In this document: one piece after another, positions 60,718-64,000 of the stretch
How the letters are laid out: every line of letters begins with the position of its first letter
Position numbering within the stretch: the stretch's first letter is position 1
Assembly (NCBI GenBank): GCA_963751105.1
Contig: CAVVTG010000002.1
Coordinates: 930,001 to 994,000 of the forward strand
Length of the DNA: 64,000 bases
Direction: 5' to 3'
Origin: JACVRW01 sp963751105
GTDB lineage: Bacteria > Actinomycetota > Thermoleophilia > Solirubrobacterales > Thermoleophilaceae
Program-made: the position numbers and the translations under genes
Notes under the pieces: generated by a model
What the model was told of the DNA's origin: nothing
Seen by the model: the letters and a program-made list of their open reading frames with translations, nothing else
Databases searched by the model: none

Positions 60718-63200
60718 ATCCGTGAACGACGAAGCACCGACAGCCGAGAACGCCGTGGCTCGCCGGCCCAGGTGGCGCCGCCGCATCACCGCCTCTCTGG
60801 TTGCCGGCGCGGCGCTGCTGGCGTGGGTGCCGGGAGCGTCGGCCCAGCTGCCGGCCGCCCCCACCGCCCCATCGGTGCCGGACGTCGTGGAGGCGGTTCC
60901 CGAGGCAGCCACGCAGACCACCGACGCGCCGCCTGAGCCGGTCGTGGTTCCGGAAGCGCCCGAGCCGGTCGCGACGCCCGAGCCGGAGCCGGTCGCGACG
61001 CCCGAGCCCGCCGCGGCTCCGGAAGCGCCTGAGCCCACCGCGGCGCCCGAGCCCGAGGCCGTCGCGGCACCTGAGCCGGTCGCTGCAACCGAGCCCGCCG
61101 CGACGCCGGCCGCCCCGGAGCCCACCGCGCCGTCCGCGCCCCAGCCGGTCGCCCTCCCTCAGCCCGCCGCCGCCCTGACGCCTGAGGCGGTGGAGGAGAC
61201 CACCTCCGCCGAGCCCGCCGACGCTTCACCCGTTCCGGTCGAGCTCCCCGCGCCCTCGCCGCCCGAGCCCGCCGCTCCCGCCGCGGTCCCGGCGCCTGAT
61301 CCGTCCGAGACCAGCCTCCCGTCGCCCTCCTCGTCCGGTCCGCCCTCCCCGCCGCCGGCCCCCACGCCGCTTGATCTGCCGGTCACGCCGCCCACCATCG
61401 AGTCGCTGACCGGCCCGACCACCGACACCGTTTCCACTCAGCCGCTCACCGACGTGGCGAGCGACCTCTCGGCGCCGGTTGCCGACACCGCCGGCGAGAT
61501 CATCGCGCCGGTCTCCGAGGCCGCGGACGAGCTGGTGGCGCCGCCGATCGACACCGCAACGAACGCGCTGACCCCCGCGGTCGAGTCCGCCGACGAGATT
61601 CTGGCGCCGGTGACCGACACCGCCGAAGAAGACCTAGCGCCGCTCGCCGGTGCGGCCGACGAGACGCTCGCGCCGCTCGCCGATGTCGCCGACCAGGCCG
61701 TCGCGCCGGTGGCCGATGAGACGCTCGCGCCGGTGGCTGATGTGGCTGACCAGGTCGTCGCTCCGGTGGCCGATGTGGCGGACCAGGTCGGTCGCGCCGG
61801 TGGCCGATGTGGCTGACCAGGTCGTCGGTCCGCTGGCCGATGTGGCCGACGAGGTCCTCACGCCGTTGGCCGATGTGGCGGACCAGGTCGTCGCGCCGGT
61901 GGCCGATGTGGCTGACCAGGTCGTCGCTCCGTTGGCCGATGTGGCGGACCAGGTCGTCGCGCCGGTGGCCGATGTGGCTGACCAGGTCGTCGGTCCGCTG
62001 GCCGATGTGGCCGACGGGGTCCTCACGCCGTTGGCCGATGTGGCGGACCAGGTCGTCGCTCCGTTGGCCGATGTGGCGGACCAGGTCGTCGCGCCGCTGG
62101 CCGACGCAGCCGATGAGACGCTCGCGCCGTTGGCTGATGTGGCGGACCAGGTTGTCGCTCCGGTGGCCGATGTGGCGGACCAGGTCGTCGCGCCGCTGGC
62201 CGACGCAGCCGATGAGCTGCTCACCCCGCTGGCCGACACCGGCGGTGAGCTGCTCGCACCGCTGACCGAGAGCGTCGGGCAGACGCTGGCGCCGGTCACG
62301 GACGCCGTGACGGGTCTGGCAGAGCCCGTTACCGACGCCGTGGGAACCGTGCTGCAGCCGGTGACCGAGACTGCGACCGACCTGGTCGTGCCCATCGGCG
62401 ACGCCGCCGGTCAGGTGCTGGCGCCCGTCGGCGACGCGACGGCGGGTCTCCTTCAACCGGTCGCCGACACGATCGGCACCGCGCTCGACCCGGTGGCCGG
62501 TGCTGTGGACGGCCTGCTGACGCCGGCCGCCGACGCCGTCGGCGGAGCGCTCGAGCCCGTGACCGGCCAGAGCGGCCCGCTCGCGCCCCTGACCCACGCC
62601 GCCGGCTCTCTGGCTGCTCCGGTCGTCGATGCGGCCGGTGGCGTTCTCGACCCGGCGCTTGGTCAGGCGCCCGCCGGCGACCTCTCCGCGTCGGGCGATC
62701 TGGAGCCGGCCCGTTCCGGCCCGCTGGCTCCCCGTCAGCAGTCGACTTCGCCCGCTCCGCCGTCCGCGCTAGGCACGGCCCCGACGGACCCCGTGACCCC
62801 GGCCACGCCGGCGCCCCCGGTCGTCGAGCTCACGACGACGCGAACCGATGCCGGCGTCCCCGCGGGCACCCGCTCCGATGGTCCCACCGCCCTTTCGCCG
62901 GGCACGCCGGCCACGAGCACGAGCCCGCTCGGTCAGGTGCCGTCGGGTGCTCGCCTCCACTCGGTCCCGCTGCCCAGCCCGAGCTCCCCCACCGCGTTCA
63001 CTCAGCCCGCCCCGCCCAGCCCCGCGCCCGGCTCCGGTGCGGGCCAGGCCGGCGGAAGCGGCTTCGCCTTCAGCATGTTCTTCGCACTTCTCGCTTCACT
63101 GGCGGCTCTGGCCGCCACGCGCCTCAGCCGGCGCCTGCAGCTCGCGCCGGCTCCCTGGCGCCCGGCGGCCTTCGTCGCCGTCATCGAGCGGCCTGGCTAG
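60686..63200 (+). CDS. large exported 11-residue-repeat protein (frameshifted)
   Basis: One protein of about 838 residues spanning two frames. The N-terminus has a membrane/signal segment (ITASLVAGAALLAWVPGASA), then ~200 residues of Pro/Glu/Ala repeats (EPVATPEPEPVATPE), then about twenty copies of an 11-residue unit ADVADQVVAPL/V, a Ser/Pro/Thr linker, and a C-terminal membrane anchor (FSMFFALLASLAALAATRL) with a basic tail. The frame breaks at 61790-61791, where GTCGGTCGC replaces the GTCGTCGC of every other repeat; deleting one G restores the protein. Likely a surface or periplasm-spanning structural protein; no enzyme motif. The ATG lies in a tandem duplication; GTG at 60726 is an alternative. 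Confidence 0.72.
61640..62230 (+). repeat. 33-bp tandem repeat array (coding)
   Basis: About 18-20 near-identical 33-bp units, consensus GACCAGGTCGTCGCGCCGG followed by TGGCCGATGTGGCG, each encoding 11 residues. Units differ mainly in VAPV/VAPL/VGPL/LTPL, and larger blocks such as VGPLADVADxVLTPLADVADQV recur, showing that multi-unit blocks were duplicated. There are no spacers, so it is not a CRISPR array. Confidence 0.9.
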
Positions 63201-63272
63201 CCCCCGCGGGCTCAGTCAGACCTGCCCGGGCGCCGGACGCGCCCAGGGCTCATCGCTCGATGAGGAGAAACC

Positions 63273-64000
63273 ATGTACACGACATATGGCTTGGTCTTTC
63301 GCCGAGTCGCCGGGATGGCGGTGGCGACCGCGCTGATGGCGCTGTTGCTGCCGGCCACCGCGGCTGCAAGCCAGGCCCCGGAAGCCACATCCGGGGAACC
63401 GGCTCTGGTGCGCACGGCAGCGAGCCTCGCGCGCTCGGCCGCGACCCCGCTGTCGGTGGGCGCGGGCTACCAGCGCGTGGGCGTTGCCCCGCAGACGGTC
63501 AAGCGACAGGCGAGGCGCGTCAAGGCGCTGCAACGCCTGCTGACCCGCCAGGGTGCCCGTCCTGGCCCGGTTGACGGTCTGTACGGACCGCTGACCGAAG
63601 CCGGCGTCGCCCGCTTCCAGCGGAAAAGAGGCATAGCGGTGGACGGGATCGCCGGGCGTCAGACCGCACGGCGCCTGCTGGCGGCGACGCGGCGCGCTTC
63701 GACCGACGACACACGCCGCGCCGGAAGCGCCCGGCTGCCACAGCAGCAGGTCGTGACGGTGCGGGCGGCGCTCGACACCGACGACAACGGGATCGGCGTT
63801 TCGCTGTCCCACGCCGCCGCCCCCGGGCAGGAGGAGGAGGTCGAGCCAGGGATGATGCTGGCCCTGGCGCTTCCGCTGCTCCTCGCGTCCGCTCTGTTCG
63901 GAGCGCTCCGGGGCCGGGTGGCTCCCGCCCGCAAGCCCGAGCGCAACGGCACCCTTCCCCAACTCGTGCGGATGCCCGAGCGCGACACCCCGCAGCCGGC
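63273..64000 (+). CDS. exported peptidoglycan-binding-domain protein (cut by window edge)
   Basis: The first 242 residues of a protein running off the right edge. A signal peptide (VAGMAVATALMALLLPATAAA) is followed from about 78 by a PG_binding_1 domain (VKALQRLLTRQGARPGPVDGLYGPLTEAGVARFQRKRGIAVDGIAGRQTARRL spans it), then a linker and a membrane segment (MMLALALPLLLASALFGAL) with a basic cytoplasmic continuation. GAGGAG lies 7 nt before the ATG. Together with the 60686 gene it suggests a cell-envelope locus. Anything catalytic would be downstream of the window. Confidence 0.85.
   Translation, partial: MYTTYGLVFRRVAGMAVATALMALLLPATAAASQAPEATSGEPALVRTAASLARSAATPLSVGAGYQRVGVAPQTVKRQARRVKALQRLLTRQGARPGPVDGLYGPLTEAGVARFQRKRGIAVDGIAGRQTARRLLAATRRASTDDTRRAGSARLPQQQVVTVRAALDTDDNGIGVSLSHAAAPGQEEEVEPGMMLALALPLLLASALFGALRGRVAPARKPERNGTLPQLVRMPERDTPQP

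Noticed and set aside
61640..62230. Possible CRISPR array from regularly spaced repeats
   Set aside because: The units are contiguous 33-bp coding repeats without unique spacers, and no cas genes are present.
61500..62597. Minus-strand frame with repeats like VRHIGHRSDDL
   Set aside because: It is the antisense of the 33-bp repeat array; regularity comes from the coding repeat on the plus strand.

Overview
The window is about 70% GC DNA packed with genes. Start/stop overlaps (GTGA, ATGA, TGATG) are frequent, GTG starts are common, and many first genes of transcription units have a TAnnnT box 6-11 nt before a start codon that lacks a Shine-Dalgarno sequence. Gene content points to a high-GC, menaquinone-using actinobacterium: an EtfD-type ETF dehydrogenase, an ECF sigma factor with a SnoaL tail, glutamine synthetase III with a ~1600-residue NAD-glutamate dehydrogenase, and tig-clpP-clpX. 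The overall style resembles Thermoleophilia/Solirubrobacterales. That placement is inferred; no rRNA or other phylogenetic marker was analysed.

Layout. 1-4911 (minus): fatty-acid/polyester operon fadD, phaC, alpha/beta hydrolase, acyl-CoA dehydrogenase (cut by the left edge). 4985-5602: a methyltransferase. 5599-16516: the most coherent block, two diverging arms that look like choline/methylated-amine catabolism wired to ETF. Leftward are a dimethylglycine/sarcosine dehydrogenase-type FAD+GcvT protein, etfB, etfA and the membrane Fe-S ETF oxidoreductase. Rightward are an unknown 261-aa protein, a DmdA-like tetrahydrofolate demethylase, a phytanoyl-CoA-dioxygenase-like enzyme and a BetA-type choline dehydrogenase. 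A perfect palindrome, TGATATATCA, lies upstream of three of these genes. 16582-25672: CapA-like phosphoesterase, HAD phosphatase, SGNH hydrolase (frameshifted), quinone reductase, secreted beta-propeller-like protein, DUF2855, membrane protein, SDR and ECF sigma factor. 25721-35085: nitrogen assimilation and catabolism (GSIII, large GDH) around an ABC-2 exporter and two gene remnants. 35221-36907: LysM/VanY peptidase and an SDR. 37113-42412: NAD-dependent molybdenum formate dehydrogenase plus FdhD, which could oxidise formate derived from C1-tetrahydrofolate. 42530-46435: two anti-sigma-type ATPases tail to tail, membrane protein, YtcJ-like amidohydrolase, VOC ring-cleaving dioxygenase. 46505-51688 (minus): a conserved hypothetical, acyl-CoA carboxylase, DUF1800, DUF1501 and cupredoxin in one overlapping unit. 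51731-60126: hypothetical, RNase D, M14 peptidase/amidase fusion, trigger factor, ClpP and ClpX, with a lipoprotein gene inserted on the opposite strand. 60134-64000: small zincin-like protein, a large secreted protein with an 11-residue repeat, and a peptidoglycan-binding protein cut by the right edge.

How the genes may work together. Choline-derived methyl groups would go to tetrahydrofolate and electrons to ETF, then through the Fe-S membrane protein to menaquinone; formate dehydrogenase could finish C1 oxidation to CO2. The family assignments rest on visible motifs; the pathway is inference. Four reading frames (SGNH hydrolase, carboxylase, the 51731 gene, the repeat protein) contain single-base frameshifts. 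These may be assembly errors, so the genes are listed as frameshifted CDS rather than as confirmed pseudogenes. No tRNA, rRNA, CRISPR array, transposase gene or prophage was seen.
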